From an uncultured bacterium (GTDB lineage: Bacteria; Eisenbacteria; RBG-16-71-46; CAIMUX01), in contig CAMPIC010000103.1 in the NCBI GenBank assembly GCA_946886185.1, positions 1 to 8,245 of the forward strand: 8,245 bases of DNA, given 5' to 3'. The notes below the pieces were generated by a model that saw only the letters and a list, made by a program, of their open reading frames with translations, was not told the origin of the DNA and made no database searches. The translations under genes were made by a program, and so were the position numbers. This document shows positions 1 to 6,500 of the stretch, piece after piece; within the stretch, counting starts at the first letter, position 1, and every line of letters starts with the position of its first letter.

Positions 1-158
1 TCCTGCGCATCCGCTGACGGCCCTCCGCCAGTGACTCCGCGGAAACCTCCATCTCACGCCGGCGCCAAGACCGCGGGAGGCAGCGCCGCGGCCCAGGCGT
101 GCTCGAATGACAGGTATCGAGCGGGACTTGGCGGACAACGGGTGAGCGGCGCTTCCGG

Positions 159-167
159 TGATATGAT
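159..167 (+). promoter_or_regulatory. Extended -10 promoter element upstream of the DUF885 gene
   Basis: TGATATGAT fits the extended -10 consensus TGnTATAAT, with one mismatch in the hexamer TATGAT. It lies about 42 bases upstream of the chosen ATG at 210, leaving a short leader. I see no good -35 hexamer at 16-18 bases, which is tolerable for an extended -10 promoter. Assignment is by pattern only. Confidence 0.4.
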
Positions 168-200
168 CTTCCGGGCCTTGTGAGATCTCCACAACAAAGC

Positions 201-205
201 GAGGG
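201..205 (+). promoter_or_regulatory. Ribosome binding site deciding the DUF885 start
   Basis: GAGGG sits 4 bases before ATG 210. The longer in-frame GTG start at 180 has no Shine-Dalgarno sequence and would add ten polar residues ahead of the signal peptide, so the ATG at 210 is preferred. Confidence 0.55.
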
Positions 206-209
206 TCCG

Positions 210-1469
210 ATGGGACCATCCGTCCGCCGTTCCTTCTTTGCGTTGGTTTGGTTGGTGTTTGCCTCCGTCTTCGGAGCGGGCGTGAAGTCGGATGCATCTG
301 GATCGATCGAGGCGACGCTCCCCCAGAGCGCAACGGTCGGATCGGTGGCTCCCGCCCAGGATGCGGTGGCGCGGCTACACGCCCTCTTCGATCGAGAGTG
401 GGAGCGAAGCATGCGGGAGCAACCCACCTGGGCATCCTCGCTGGGCGACCGCCGGTACAACGATCGCTGGCCCGACGAGAGCCTCGATGCGATCGAGCGG
501 CGTCAGCGAGAGGACGTCGCTGTCCTGGAGGAGCTTGCCACGATCGACCGCGACAGTCTTCCGGCCGATGAGCAACTCAACTACGACCTGTTCCGGTTGG
601 AGTATGAGGAGAAGGTGGAGGGGCAGCAGTTTCACTCATTCCTGATTCCTCTGAGCGAGAGAGGCGGCATCCAGACGGCGGACGGGCTGCACGAGATCCT
701 TCGGTTCGAGACTGCAAAGGATTTCGAAGACTGGATCGCCCGGCTCCATAGGATCGGACCTTACGTAGATCAGACGTTGGCTCTCATGGAACGAGGGCTA
801 GCTGAGGCGTGGGTACCGCCCCGCATCACGATGGAGGGGGTTACCGAGCAGATCGCCGCCCAGATTGTCGATTCTCCGGAGAAAAGCCCCTTTTACGATC
901 CCTTCGAGATCTTTCCCGCGGACTTTCCAGAGCAGGAGCAGGAGCGGCTTCGTGCCGCGGGGATCGCGGCGATTTCGGAGATCGTGATTCCTGCTTACCG
1001 GCGGCTGCAGACGTTCTACACGGAGCGATACCTCCCCGGGATACGGGAAACCGTCGGGGCCTGGGACCTGCCGGGAGGTTCGGCCTTCTACTCCCATCAG
1101 GCATGGGCCTCGACCACTACTCGATTGACTCCCGAAGAGATCCACGAAATCGGGCTCGGCGAGGTCGAGCGGATCCACATCGAGATGGAACGCATCATGG
1201 CGGAGGTCGGCTTCCAAGGTACGTTTGAAGAATTCCTCGACTTCCTTCGCACGGACCGCAGGTTCTACTACGAGAAGCCAGAAGATCTCTTCGACGGGTA
1301 CTTGACGATCTGCAAACGAATCGACCCGGAGCTGGTGAAGCTCTTCGGACGACTCCCCCGCGCACCCTATGGAGTCCGTGCCATCCCGAGACGATCGCCC
1401 CGTATACGACCACCGCGTATTACAACCCTCCGGCAGCGGACGGAAGTCGCCCGGGATGGTTCTACGTGA
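210..1469 (+). CDS. DUF885 family secreted putative metallopeptidase, N-terminal part (frameshifted)
   Basis: This is the first two thirds of a DUF885 (PF05960) protein. From ATG 210 the product begins with a basic stretch and a hydrophobic core ([19 protein letters not shown]), a signal peptide without a lipobox cysteine, so export to the periplasm or beyond is expected. The next part is typical of the family: a short segment around [18 protein letters not shown], then a long mostly helical region. Family-like sequence continues to [16 protein letters not shown] at about residue 392. After that the frame runs into 27 unrelated, arginine- and proline-rich codons ending at 1469. The true continuation lies in the -1 frame from 1388. 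Inserting one base in the CCC tract at 1385-1387 gives [17 protein letters not shown] and a continuous 615-residue protein, the usual size for the family. The fragment lacks the metal-binding motif and should be inactive alone. Family assignment is from remembered motifs. Confidence 0.85.
   Translation: MGPSVRRSFFALVWLVFASVFGAGVKSDASGSIEATLPQSATVGSVAPAQDAVARLHALFDREWERSMREQPTWASSLGDRRYNDRWPDESLDAIERRQREDVAVLEELATIDRDSLPADEQLNYDLFRLEYEEKVEGQQFHSFLIPLSERGGIQTADGLHEILRFETAKDFEDWIARLHRIGPYVDQTLALMERGLAEAWVPPRITMEGVTEQIAAQIVDSPEKSPFYDPFEIFPADFPEQEQERLRAAGIAAISEIVIPAYRRLQTFYTERYLPGIRETVGAWDLPGGSAFYSHQAWASTTTRLTPEEIHEIGLGEVERIHIEMERIMAEVGFQGTFEEFLDFLRTDRRFYYEKPEDLFDGYLTICKRIDPELVKLFGRLPRAPYGVRAIPRRSPRIRPPRITTLRQRTEVARDGST
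1385..1387 (+). other. Frameshift site in the DUF885 gene (one base missing)
   Basis: The frame coding for GVRAIP ends here and homologous coding resumes in the next frame at GAG 1388. Reading CCCC instead of CCC restores ATC CCC GAG ACG (I-P-E-T) and joins both halves with no loss of family-like sequence. The site is a short homopolymer and does not resemble a -1 slippery heptamer, so a sequencing or assembly error or a recent mutation is more likely than programmed frameshifting. Confidence 0.85.
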
Positions 1470-2056
1470 ACTTGTACAAGCCCGAGATGCGGCCCAAGTA
1501 CGAGATGGAGGTCCTCTCCGCACACGAGGCCGTCCCTGGCCATCATCTCCAGATCGCGCTGGCCCAAGAGCTGGGCGAGCTGCCCAACTTCCGTCGGTAT
1601 GGTGGACACACGGCGTTCATCGAGGGTTGGGGGCTGTACAGTGAGAGCCTGGGAGAGGAGCTCGGTCTGTACCAGGATCCGTATTCGAAGTTCGGACAGC
1701 TCACCTACGAAATGTGGCGCGCGGTCCGGCTCGTCGTCGACACCGGTCTCCATTACTATCGGTGGGATCGCCAGAAGGCCATCGACTACTTCAAGGCCAA
1801 CACCGCCAAGACCGAACTCGACATCGTGAACGAAGTCGATCGCTACATTTCCCTGCCCGGACAGGCCCTGGCCTACAAGATCGGTGAGCTCAAAATCCTC
1901 GAGCTGCGCCAGCGAGCGAAGGAACGGCTCGGGGAACGCTTCGACATCCGTGGATTTCACGATACGGTGCTTGGCTCGGGCTCGGTTCCTCTCGACGTGC
2001 TGGAACAGTTGGTCGACGACTGGATCGAACGCACCTCGATGAACGCCGATGGCTGA
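1388..2056 (+). CDS. DUF885 family putative metallopeptidase, C-terminal part with HExxPGHH motif
   Basis: This is the catalytic third of the same gene, in a different frame from its N-terminal part. It has no start codon or ribosome binding site of its own; the first possible start (GTG 1466) lies inside conserved sequence. In the repaired 615-residue protein the motif [10 protein letters not shown] begins at residue 439 and [12 protein letters not shown] follows, with its first Glu at 472. The HExxPGH motif plus a downstream EGW glutamate is the DUF885 signature and resembles zincin metallopeptidase ligands; the enzymatic role is inferred from this and the substrate is unknown. The rest ([32 protein letters not shown]) is also typical, and the C-terminus appears complete ([13 protein letters not shown]). 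The intact active site and the lack of further damage argue for a sequencing error or a very recent mutation rather than an old pseudogene. Confidence 0.85.
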   Translation, partial: ETIAPYTTTAYYNPPAADGSRPGWFYVNLYKPEMRPKYEMEVLSAHEAVPGHHLQIALAQELGELPNFRRYGGHTAFIEGWGLYSESLGEELGLYQDPYSKFGQLTYEMWRAVRLVVDTGLHYYRWDRQKAIDYFKANTAKTELDIVNEVDRYISLPGQALAYKIGELKILELRQRAKERLGERFDIRGFHDTVLGSGSVPLDVLEQLVDDWIERTSMNADG

Positions 2057-2060
2057 ACTC

Positions 2061-2090
2061 CGGCCTATTGATTGCATCCGGATAGGGCCG
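2061..2090 (+). terminator. Weak candidate terminator hairpin after the DUF885 gene
   Basis: CGGCCTAT (2061-2068) can pair with ATAGGGCCG (2082-2090) with one bulged G around a 13-base loop, starting 5 bases after the stop codon. There is no T tract, so intrinsic termination is uncertain. Confidence 0.3.
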
Positions 2091-2148
2091 ATTGAGCCCG
2101 AGTTGGATTCGTGGTCGGGGGATCGCATGCAACAACGCCTCGCCCCTG

Positions 2149-2157
2149 TGCTATACT
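2149..2157 (+). promoter_or_regulatory. Extended -10 promoter of the cohesin/dockerin-like gene
   Basis: TGCTATACT matches TGnTATAAT with a single mismatch in the hexamer. It lies about 95 bases upstream of ATG 2252. The best -35 candidate at 17-base spacing (GCAACA, 2129-2134) matches TTGACA at only three positions. The element resembles TGATATGAT upstream of the DUF885 gene, and both are followed by CTTCC, so they may use the same sigma factor. Confidence 0.5.
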
Positions 2158-2251
2158 TCCACCGCCAAAACGAGCCCGGCGGTTTCCGCGCAGGCGCCGC
2201 GCCTGCGGGTCCCGCGCTGATGTAGACCGCGATCCCACGAGGGCCCGAACC

Positions 2252-4294
2252 ATGAAACAAGCCTCTGCCATCCTCGGCATCATTCTGTCGTTCGCCGCCA
2301 CGCACGCTTTTGCCGGACCGAACTACGGCGGAATCCTCGTCCTGCACGCCAACGAGAGCCTTTCCTATTCTACCGGTGAGATGTACTGCGGCAGCTCCGA
2401 CCTGGTCGACTGTGACATCGCGGACGTGCGCGTGGATGGCACCGATCCAGTGGTGTGCTACGTCCTGGCCGCCTTCCCGGCGGAGGCCAGTCCACGCCTG
2501 GGCGGACTCACCTTGGGCATCGACTACGACGACGCCAAGCTCCAGGTCGAGGAGTGGGGCGCATGCGGCGACTTCGCTCTTCCGGACCAAGGCTGGCCGG
2601 GGCCGAACGAAGGACTCGCCGTCACGTGGGAGACCGCGCAAACCGATCACCTGATCGAGGTGTGTTGGCTCGCCGTCTCGAGCAACGGGGATCCCGCGGT
2701 CCTGGAGATCATCGACTCTCCGATAAGCCGCGCCGCCTTCGGCGACGATGACGTGCCGGCCAACCTGGATGACGTACTGGGATTCGGAGCCCTCGGGTTC
2801 AACACAGACGGCCGCAATCCCTGCCTGACGGCCTGGGACTGCACCCTCGCCCTCACTCCGTCCAACATCGCCGTCTACCAGGCGTGCGGCGGCACGTTCT
2901 CGGTCGGGCTTCGGGTGAACGACGTGGAGGATTTGGGACGCTTCGAAGTTTGCGTCGGCTACGACGACACGTACCTGAACTTCGTGAACGCCGCCGTCGA
3001 TCCGATCTTCCTCGGGAGCACGGGACGCAACGTCCTGCCCGGAACTCCGCTTCCATGCGACTCGGAATGTGAGGCGGCCGGCGTCCTCATCTCTGCCAAT
3101 ACGACGGGTGCGCCGAACGGGCCCTCCGGAAGCGGTCCGCTCGCGCAGATCTCGTTCTCTCCCACAGGAGCTCCTGCAGCGTCGGGCGACGTGATGTGTC
3201 TGGATGGCGGGGTTCTTAGCGATACCGATCAGGGTCCGAGGCCGATTTGGCTCGATGCCAGCCTCGGGATCGAGGTGGAGCATCGCGCGAGCTGTTACGG
3301 GGACTTTACCGGGGACGGCGATGTCACGCTCTTCGACCTCGGCCAGAACATCCCACGCTGGGGCTGCTCTGAAGGCGATGCCTGCTACGACGGTCGCTAT
3401 GACACCAACCTGCTCGAACGCGGAACCTACTGCGCGTCCACCAGGGACGGAACGATCGACGTGGTCGACATCCAGTCGGTCGCCGGACGGTGGCATCAGG
3501 GCTGCCCGAGCGAACCGATCCAATCGGAAGATGACATCGCGTCGAACCGGATGCTTTCCTCGGTCAGGATTTCGCCCGCGTCTTTGGTCGTGACGCGCGA
3601 GATCGGAGACACGCTCTCGGTCGCACTCCTGGTGGAGGGGGCGAGCAATCTCGGCGGATTCGAGGCGGAAGTCTCCTTCGATCCGGCCGTGATTCAAGCG
3701 TATCAGGTCCAGTTCGGCGATCTCCTCAGCAGCACCGGTCGATCGCCCTATCCGCTGGGTCCGCAGATCGACAACGAATCGGGCGTCATTCGGCTGGGCG
3801 GGATCACGACGGGCGAGACTGCCGGCGCCGCCGGGACCGACGTCGTCGCCCGGATCGTCTTCGAAGTCGTGGATTGCAACGCATCTTCGGACCTCGGGAT
3901 CGAGCACGTGCAGCTCACGGCGGTCGACGGATGGCCTCAAGAGATCGGCGACGTCACGGGCGGATCGGTCCAGATCGATTGCGAGGTGGCGAACGTGCCG
4001 ACGCAGACCCTGCCGAGCGAAGTCCAGCTCTTCGCGAGCCGCCCCAATCCGGTGTCCTTTGCGACCGAGATCGCGTTCTACGTCCCCGAGGCGGTGAGCG
4101 CGCACATGTCGGTGTTCGACGCGGCCGGGCGCCTCGTGCGCGTGCTCCTCGAGGAGTCCGTGAGCCCGGGAATGCATCAGGTGAACTGGGACGCGCGCGA
4201 TCAGGCGGGCAACGAGGTGCCGAACGGCGCGTACTTCCTGCAGCTCCAGGCGGGTAGCAAGGCGTTGCGGCAGCAGCTCGTCGTCACCCGATAA
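2252..4294 (+). CDS. Secreted multidomain protein: Cys-rich N-domain, two cohesin-like domains, dockerin-like repeats, FlgD/T9SS-like C-terminus
   Basis: Start ATG 2252 has GAGG at 2239-2242 and is followed at once by a clear signal peptide (MKQASAILGIILSFAATHA, cleavage likely after AFA at residue 21); the open frame extends upstream to 2111 but that extension is arginine/proline-rich and unlikely to be translated. The 680-residue product has (1) residues about 22-200, a cysteine-rich beta domain (GPNYGGILVLHANESL; SPRLGGLTLGIDYDD); (2) about 204-340, a cohesin-like beta sandwich (GTFSVGLRVNDVEDLGRFEV); (3) about 351-419, dockerin-like calcium repeats, the first canonical (DFTGDGDVTLFD), the second RDGTIDVVDIQSV without the first Asp; (4) about 438-579, a second cohesin-like domain (LGGFEAEVSFDPAVI); (5) about 587-680, a FlgD-Ig-like domain (RPNPVSFATEIAFYVPE, FDAAGRLVRVL, GAYFLQL) resembling type IX secretion sorting ends of FCB bacteria. 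About 19 cysteines, none in the last domain, suggest disulfides. An extracellular or cell-surface adhesion or scaffold role is inferred; no catalytic domain is seen. Confidence 0.85.
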   Translation: MKQASAILGIILSFAATHAFAGPNYGGILVLHANESLSYSTGEMYCGSSDLVDCDIADVRVDGTDPVVCYVLAAFPAEASPRLGGLTLGIDYDDAKLQVEEWGACGDFALPDQGWPGPNEGLAVTWETAQTDHLIEVCWLAVSSNGDPAVLEIIDSPISRAAFGDDDVPANLDDVLGFGALGFNTDGRNPCLTAWDCTLALTPSNIAVYQACGGTFSVGLRVNDVEDLGRFEVCVGYDDTYLNFVNAAVDPIFLGSTGRNVLPGTPLPCDSECEAAGVLISANTTGAPNGPSGSGPLAQISFSPTGAPAASGDVMCLDGGVLSDTDQGPRPIWLDASLGIEVEHRASCYGDFTGDGDVTLFDLGQNIPRWGCSEGDACYDGRYDTNLLERGTYCASTRDGTIDVVDIQSVAGRWHQGCPSEPIQSEDDIASNRMLSSVRISPASLVVTREIGDTLSVALLVEGASNLGGFEAEVSFDPAVIQAYQVQFGDLLSSTGRSPYPLGPQIDNESGVIRLGGITTGETAGAAGTDVVARIVFEVVDCNASSDLGIEHVQLTAVDGWPQEIGDVTGGSVQIDCEVANVPTQTLPSEVQLFASRPNPVSFATEIAFYVPEAVSAHMSVFDAAGRLVRVLLEESVSPGMHQVNWDARDQAGNEVPNGAYFLQLQAGSKALRQQLVVTR

Positions 4295-4330
4295 CGAGAC
4301 AAGGCGCTTCGCTGGAGTTGCTCGATACGT

Positions 4331-4364
4331 GAAGGCTGGCTGAATCAACCTTCGGCCGGCCTTC
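4331..4364. terminator. Hairpin between convergent genes, probable bidirectional terminator
   Basis: GAAGGCTGGCTG (4331-4342) pairs fully with CGGCCGGCCTTC (4353-4364): 12 pairs including two G-T wobbles, around a 10-base loop. It sits midway between two genes that converge (stops at 4294 and 4399). An outer inverted repeat, GCGCTTC (4304-4310) and GAAGCGC (4385-4391), flanks it. There is no T run on either side, so termination may need Rho or rely on stem strength. Confidence 0.5.
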
Positions 4365-4398
4365 GAGCCCCGGCTTCACCGAAAGAAGCGCTGCGGCT

Positions 4399-5583
4399 TC
4401 AACGTTCGATCATCTCTCGGGGAGCGAAGCGCGCCTTGATGGCGCCCCAACTCGATCGGCTGGTCGGAACGGAGCCGCAACCTTGTCCGAGCGCCCCGAT
4501 CAACAGTCCGCAGGGGCTCGCCGTGGGCAGGCAAGGCGACGCGGCATCCAAGTGGTAGTCTCCGGCCGCCGTAGGGGAGCTCGTGCAGAGATCGGGTTCA
4601 CAGAATCGCGGATCCTCTGTGACCTGCTCGCCTTCGTAAGTCACGGACCCGCTGTGGATCTTCGACGGATCAAGCGCACAGCAGACGAACGTGGCAGCGC
4701 TTCGAGTCGTCGCGAACCACCCGTCATCTCCCTGGTCGTCGGCGCAGTTGCCCCACATGAGCGTGCGTTCGAAGGAGACATCCTCCGCGCCGGAAGCGAA
4801 CCCTCCGCCCCAGAAGGACCGGTTGCCGGCGAGGGTGGTCTCGAGGATCGCGACGGCGGCGGCATGGACTTCCACTATCAGGCCACCTCCCACACCGTCG
4901 GCGAGATTCCCCGTGAACAGGCATCCCTGCACCATCATTCCCCTGCCGTGAAGAAGCACTCCTCCGCCGGTGATAAGGGCGTGATTGTCGCGGAAGATGC
5001 AACGCTCCAAGACGACCCCGTCCGCGTCGCTGGTCGCGATCGCGCCACCGCGCTGGGCGAAGTTTCGCTCGAAGATACAGTCTCGAATCACCGGCGCGGA
5101 GTCGTCGATGAATACACCGGCGCCGTCGCCCAAAGGAAACTGGATATCATCTTTCCAGCCGTTGACGACCGATACTCCCTGGAGAACAGCGGCGTTGGTC
5201 TCTCCATCGATGAAGAGAAAGCCGCGGTAGGGATTGGATGACGATCCCTCACAGTCGATCACGCAGCTCTCGGCGTTGCCCGAGGCCGAGAGCACCGACA
5301 CGTCCTTGCCGAGGAATCGGATCTCCCGGTTGCCGGGACCTCGATAGACTCCGTCGCCGAGCTCGATCACATCACCGCCAGCGGCAACCACGAGCGCGGC
5401 TTGGATGGTGGGCTGATCCCCCGATCCATCGGCCTCCACCCGAATCACCGCAGCCGGGGCCGGTTCGGCGAGCAGGACCGCCATCAAGCCAGCGGTCGTA
5501 ACGAGCCAGAGCTTGAACGGAGAACGCAAGGTGGCAAGCGCATCGTGGGTGACGACGCTGTGTCTCGTGTATATCCAGTGCAT
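4399..5583 (-). CDS. Secreted right-handed parallel beta-helix repeat protein
   Basis: Start ATG at 5583 is chosen because TGGAGGTC (5588-5595 on the complement) precedes it by five bases; the 19-residue extension to 5640 has no such site. The 394-residue product has a long polar N-region, then a hydrophobic segment (residues about 25-41, LWLVTTAGLMAVLLAEPAPA), a signal peptide with cleavage near residue 44. The mature part opens with IRVEADGSGDQPTIQAAL, the usual entry to pectate-lyase-like beta-helices. Coil repeats follow, of the form C-x-F-x-x-N-x-A-x-x-x-G-G-G (CIFRDNHALITGGGV, CLFTGNLADGVGGGL, TLAGNRSFWGGGF). The end has DPRFCEPDLC and ASPCLPTASPCGLLIGALGQGC in two adjoining stretches, then a basic tail SWGAIKARFAPREMIER. 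This ending is common in beta-helix proteins of uncultured FCB bacteria as I remember them. No catalytic site is evident; carbohydrate binding or a surface role is possible. It converges on the cohesin-like gene. Confidence 0.8.
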   Translation of the reverse strand: MHWIYTRHSVVTHDALATLRSPFKLWLVTTAGLMAVLLAEPAPAAVIRVEADGSGDQPTIQAALVVAAGGDVIELGDGVYRGPGNREIRFLGKDVSVLSASGNAESCVIDCEGSSSNPYRGFLFIDGETNAAVLQGVSVVNGWKDDIQFPLGDGAGVFIDDSAPVIRDCIFERNFAQRGGAIATSDADGVVLERCIFRDNHALITGGGVLLHGRGMMVQGCLFTGNLADGVGGGLIVEVHAAAVAILETTLAGNRSFWGGGFASGAEDVSFERTLMWGNCADDQGDDGWFATTRSAATFVCCALDPSKIHSGSVTYEGEQVTEDPRFCEPDLCTSSPTAAGDYHLDAASPCLPTASPCGLLIGALGQGCGSVPTSRSSWGAIKARFAPREMIER

Positions 5584-5587
5584 CGGT

Positions 5588-5595
5588 GACCTCCA
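5588..5595 (-). promoter_or_regulatory. Strong ribosome binding site for the beta-helix gene
   Basis: On the complement TGGAGGTC lies just upstream of ATG 5583 at near-ideal spacing. It is the best Shine-Dalgarno sequence in the window and fixes this start. Confidence 0.65.
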
Positions 5596-5810
5596 TCTGG
5601 CGTCAAGTCGGGGCTGTCGCTTTCCTCGACAGAGGCGCATTCACGATTTCAGACGACTAGCTTGTGCGCAGTAAGCTCAGCCTCCAACGAGGGTGAGAAT
5701 CCGCTTAAAGTATCCCGAACCTGGACGCGATCGAGATACGTGGTTGGCGCACATCGAGCATATCGCCGTTACCTGGATCGGGTCGACGGCAACTCTCAGA
5801 CGGCACCAGG
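5596..5810. other. Intergenic region between vapC and the beta-helix gene
   Basis: This stretch must hold the beta-helix promoter if that gene is not cotranscribed with vapBC. The only -10-like sequence I see on the complement is GATACT near 5709-5714, about 125 bases upstream of the start and without a -35. A direct repeat ACGGCA (5786-5791 and 5800-5805) and loosely spaced arms ACCTGG/CCAGGT (5771-5776, 5806-5811) lie just after the vapC stop. No gene or RNA is supported. Confidence 0.3.
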
Positions 5811-6207
5811 TCAGGCGATCAGCTCGACCGTCGCCTGGTGTCCTCGAACCCGCGCGAGCGGCGCGTCGCAGGTGATCAGGGGCACATCGAGCGCCTCCGC
5901 GAGGACGACATACATCGCATCGTATGACGTGATATTCCCCCGCAAAGCCCATGCGCGCATCAGTAGCTCCAAATGAGGGTGACGGTGCAGATCGAGGCTC
6001 ATTTGGTCTTCGATGACTTCATTCGCACGTTCCGCCGACATTTCGCCCAGCCGCACAAGACGCCGGAGCGTCTGGCAGATCTCGACATCCAGCAAGTGGA
6101 GGGCATGCAGCTCTTCTTCAGGGCGGTATAGGCGTCCCTCGACCCGTATGCCGAGCTGTGTCTGAAGGAGGAACTCCAAGAAAAGCGGAAGCGTCAACGA
6201 CAATCAC
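5811..6207 (-). CDS. vapC: VapC-type PIN-domain ribonuclease toxin (frame broken near the start)
   Basis: PIN-domain toxin, expected to be a Mg2+-dependent RNase that blocks translation unless held by VapB. The start is the GTG at 6207, overlapping the vapB stop as GTGA, so translation should be coupled. From this GTG the frame reads MIVVDASAFL, the standard VapC opening with catalytic Asp5, then goes out of frame. The rest, EFLLQTQLGIRVEGRL onward, is in the +1 frame, which by itself opens only with a TTG at 6203 and lacks Asp5. Removing one base from the T4 run (A4 at 6181-6184 on the + strand) joins them into a 131-residue protein, the normal size, with the four acidic residues D5, E42 (LDVE), D96 (SYDAMYV) and D114 (TCDAPLA). 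The end (GHQATVELIA) is also typical. The break may be a sequencing error, an inactivating mutation, or a translational slip from UUU to UUC. Confidence 0.85.
6181..6184 (-). other. Frameshift site in vapC (one extra base in a T4 run)
   Basis: On the coding strand the sequence is GCT TTT CTT GGA. With three T in place of four it reads GCT TTC TTG GAG (A-F-L-E), joining the DASAF start to the LEFLLQTQ continuation. The site is a homopolymer, as is the DUF885 frameshift. Confidence 0.85.
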
Positions 6208-6443
6208 GCGGACTCGCGTTCCTCGCGAATGACGACTGCCGCCGGCGTGTTCAACGTCACGCGCTCGCGGGCGTGAATCCTCGCCAACATCTCCTCGCGT
6301 GTCGGGCGCGCGGCCAGTCGCTCGAGCTCGCGCAGCACATAGTCGGAGAGCGTTTGTCCGGCAGCGGCGGCTGCCCGGACTTTGAGCTTGCGGTGCAGCG
6401 CGTCCGGAACATTCCGCACCTGGATCATCCTAGACATGCACAT
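6204..6443 (-). CDS. vapB: VapB-type ribbon-helix-helix antitoxin
   Basis: Antitoxin of the VapBC pair, predicted to bind and inhibit VapC and to repress its own operon by DNA binding. The 79-residue product has a ribbon-helix-helix N-terminus: beta strand MIQVRNVPD (residues 6-14), helix 1 (LHRKLKVRAAAA), the turn GQ, and helix 2 (TLSDYVLRELERLA). A flexible charged C-terminal tail follows (RPTREEMLARIHARERV), the part that usually wraps the PIN toxin. The start is unsure: ATGs at 6443, 6437 and 6428 are in frame and none has a good ribosome binding site; MSRMIQVRN from 6437 fits the family best, and a leaderless message is possible. Its stop overlaps the vapC GTG by four bases. The frame is intact, so antidote production is unaffected by the vapC break. 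Confidence 0.85.
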   Translation of the reverse strand: MCMSRMIQVRNVPDALHRKLKVRAAAAAGQTLSDYVLRELERLAARPTREEMLARIHARERVTLNTPAAVVIREERESA

Positions 6444-6469
6444 GGCATGCGTTCAAGCTATCTGCATGT
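6434..6469. promoter_or_regulatory. Candidate VapB operator (inverted repeat with GCATG elements)
   Basis: ACATGCA (6434-6440) and TGCATGT (6463-6469) form a 7-bp inverted repeat with a 22-base spacer, and the palindrome GCATGC (6445-6450) lies between them. They cover the vapB start region, where RHH antitoxins usually autorepress. The assignment is inference from position and symmetry. It would also lie just upstream of the divergent glycosyltransferase. Confidence 0.3.
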
Positions 6470-6500
6470 AAATCGATTTTGGGCAAGGCTCAGCGAGGCT

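Noticed and set aside
1..52. A possible divergent gene starting at ATG 52 on the - strand and leaving the left edge
   Set aside because: Only 17 codons are visible (MEVSAESLAEGRQRMRR) and there is no ribosome binding site; it is compatible with a gene start but cannot be supported.
1..183. An open + strand frame from the left edge to TGA 181-183
   Set aside because: The 60 residues are low-complexity Ala/Gly/Pro/Ser-rich with no family pattern; it may be chance in GC-rich DNA.
1380..1395. Programmed -1 frameshifting in the DUF885 gene
   Set aside because: There is no X XXY YYZ slippery heptamer and no obvious stimulatory structure, and I know of no recoding in this family.
2111..2251. In-frame N-terminal extension of the 680-residue protein from GTG 2111
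   Set aside because: It would place 47 Arg/Pro-rich residues before a clear signal peptide and would include the -10 element; ATG 2252 has a ribosome binding site.
1367..4348. A 993-codon open frame on the - strand
   Set aside because: It is antisense to the frameshifted peptidase gene and the whole cohesin-like gene, is composed of Arg/Val/Asp/His-rich sequence typical of shadow frames in GC-rich DNA, shows no domain I recognise and crosses two genes and their promoter.
4483..5241. A 252-codon + strand open frame
   Set aside because: It is the complement of the beta-helix gene, without a domain or a ribosome binding site.
6460..6495. A sigma70 promoter for vapB (TTGCCC with GATAGC)
   Set aside because: The -10 matches the consensus at only three of six positions, which is too weak to list.
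6273..6500. Longer glycosyltransferase start at 6273
   Set aside because: It would overlap vapB in antisense, and the extra residues do not resemble the start of a GT4 enzyme.
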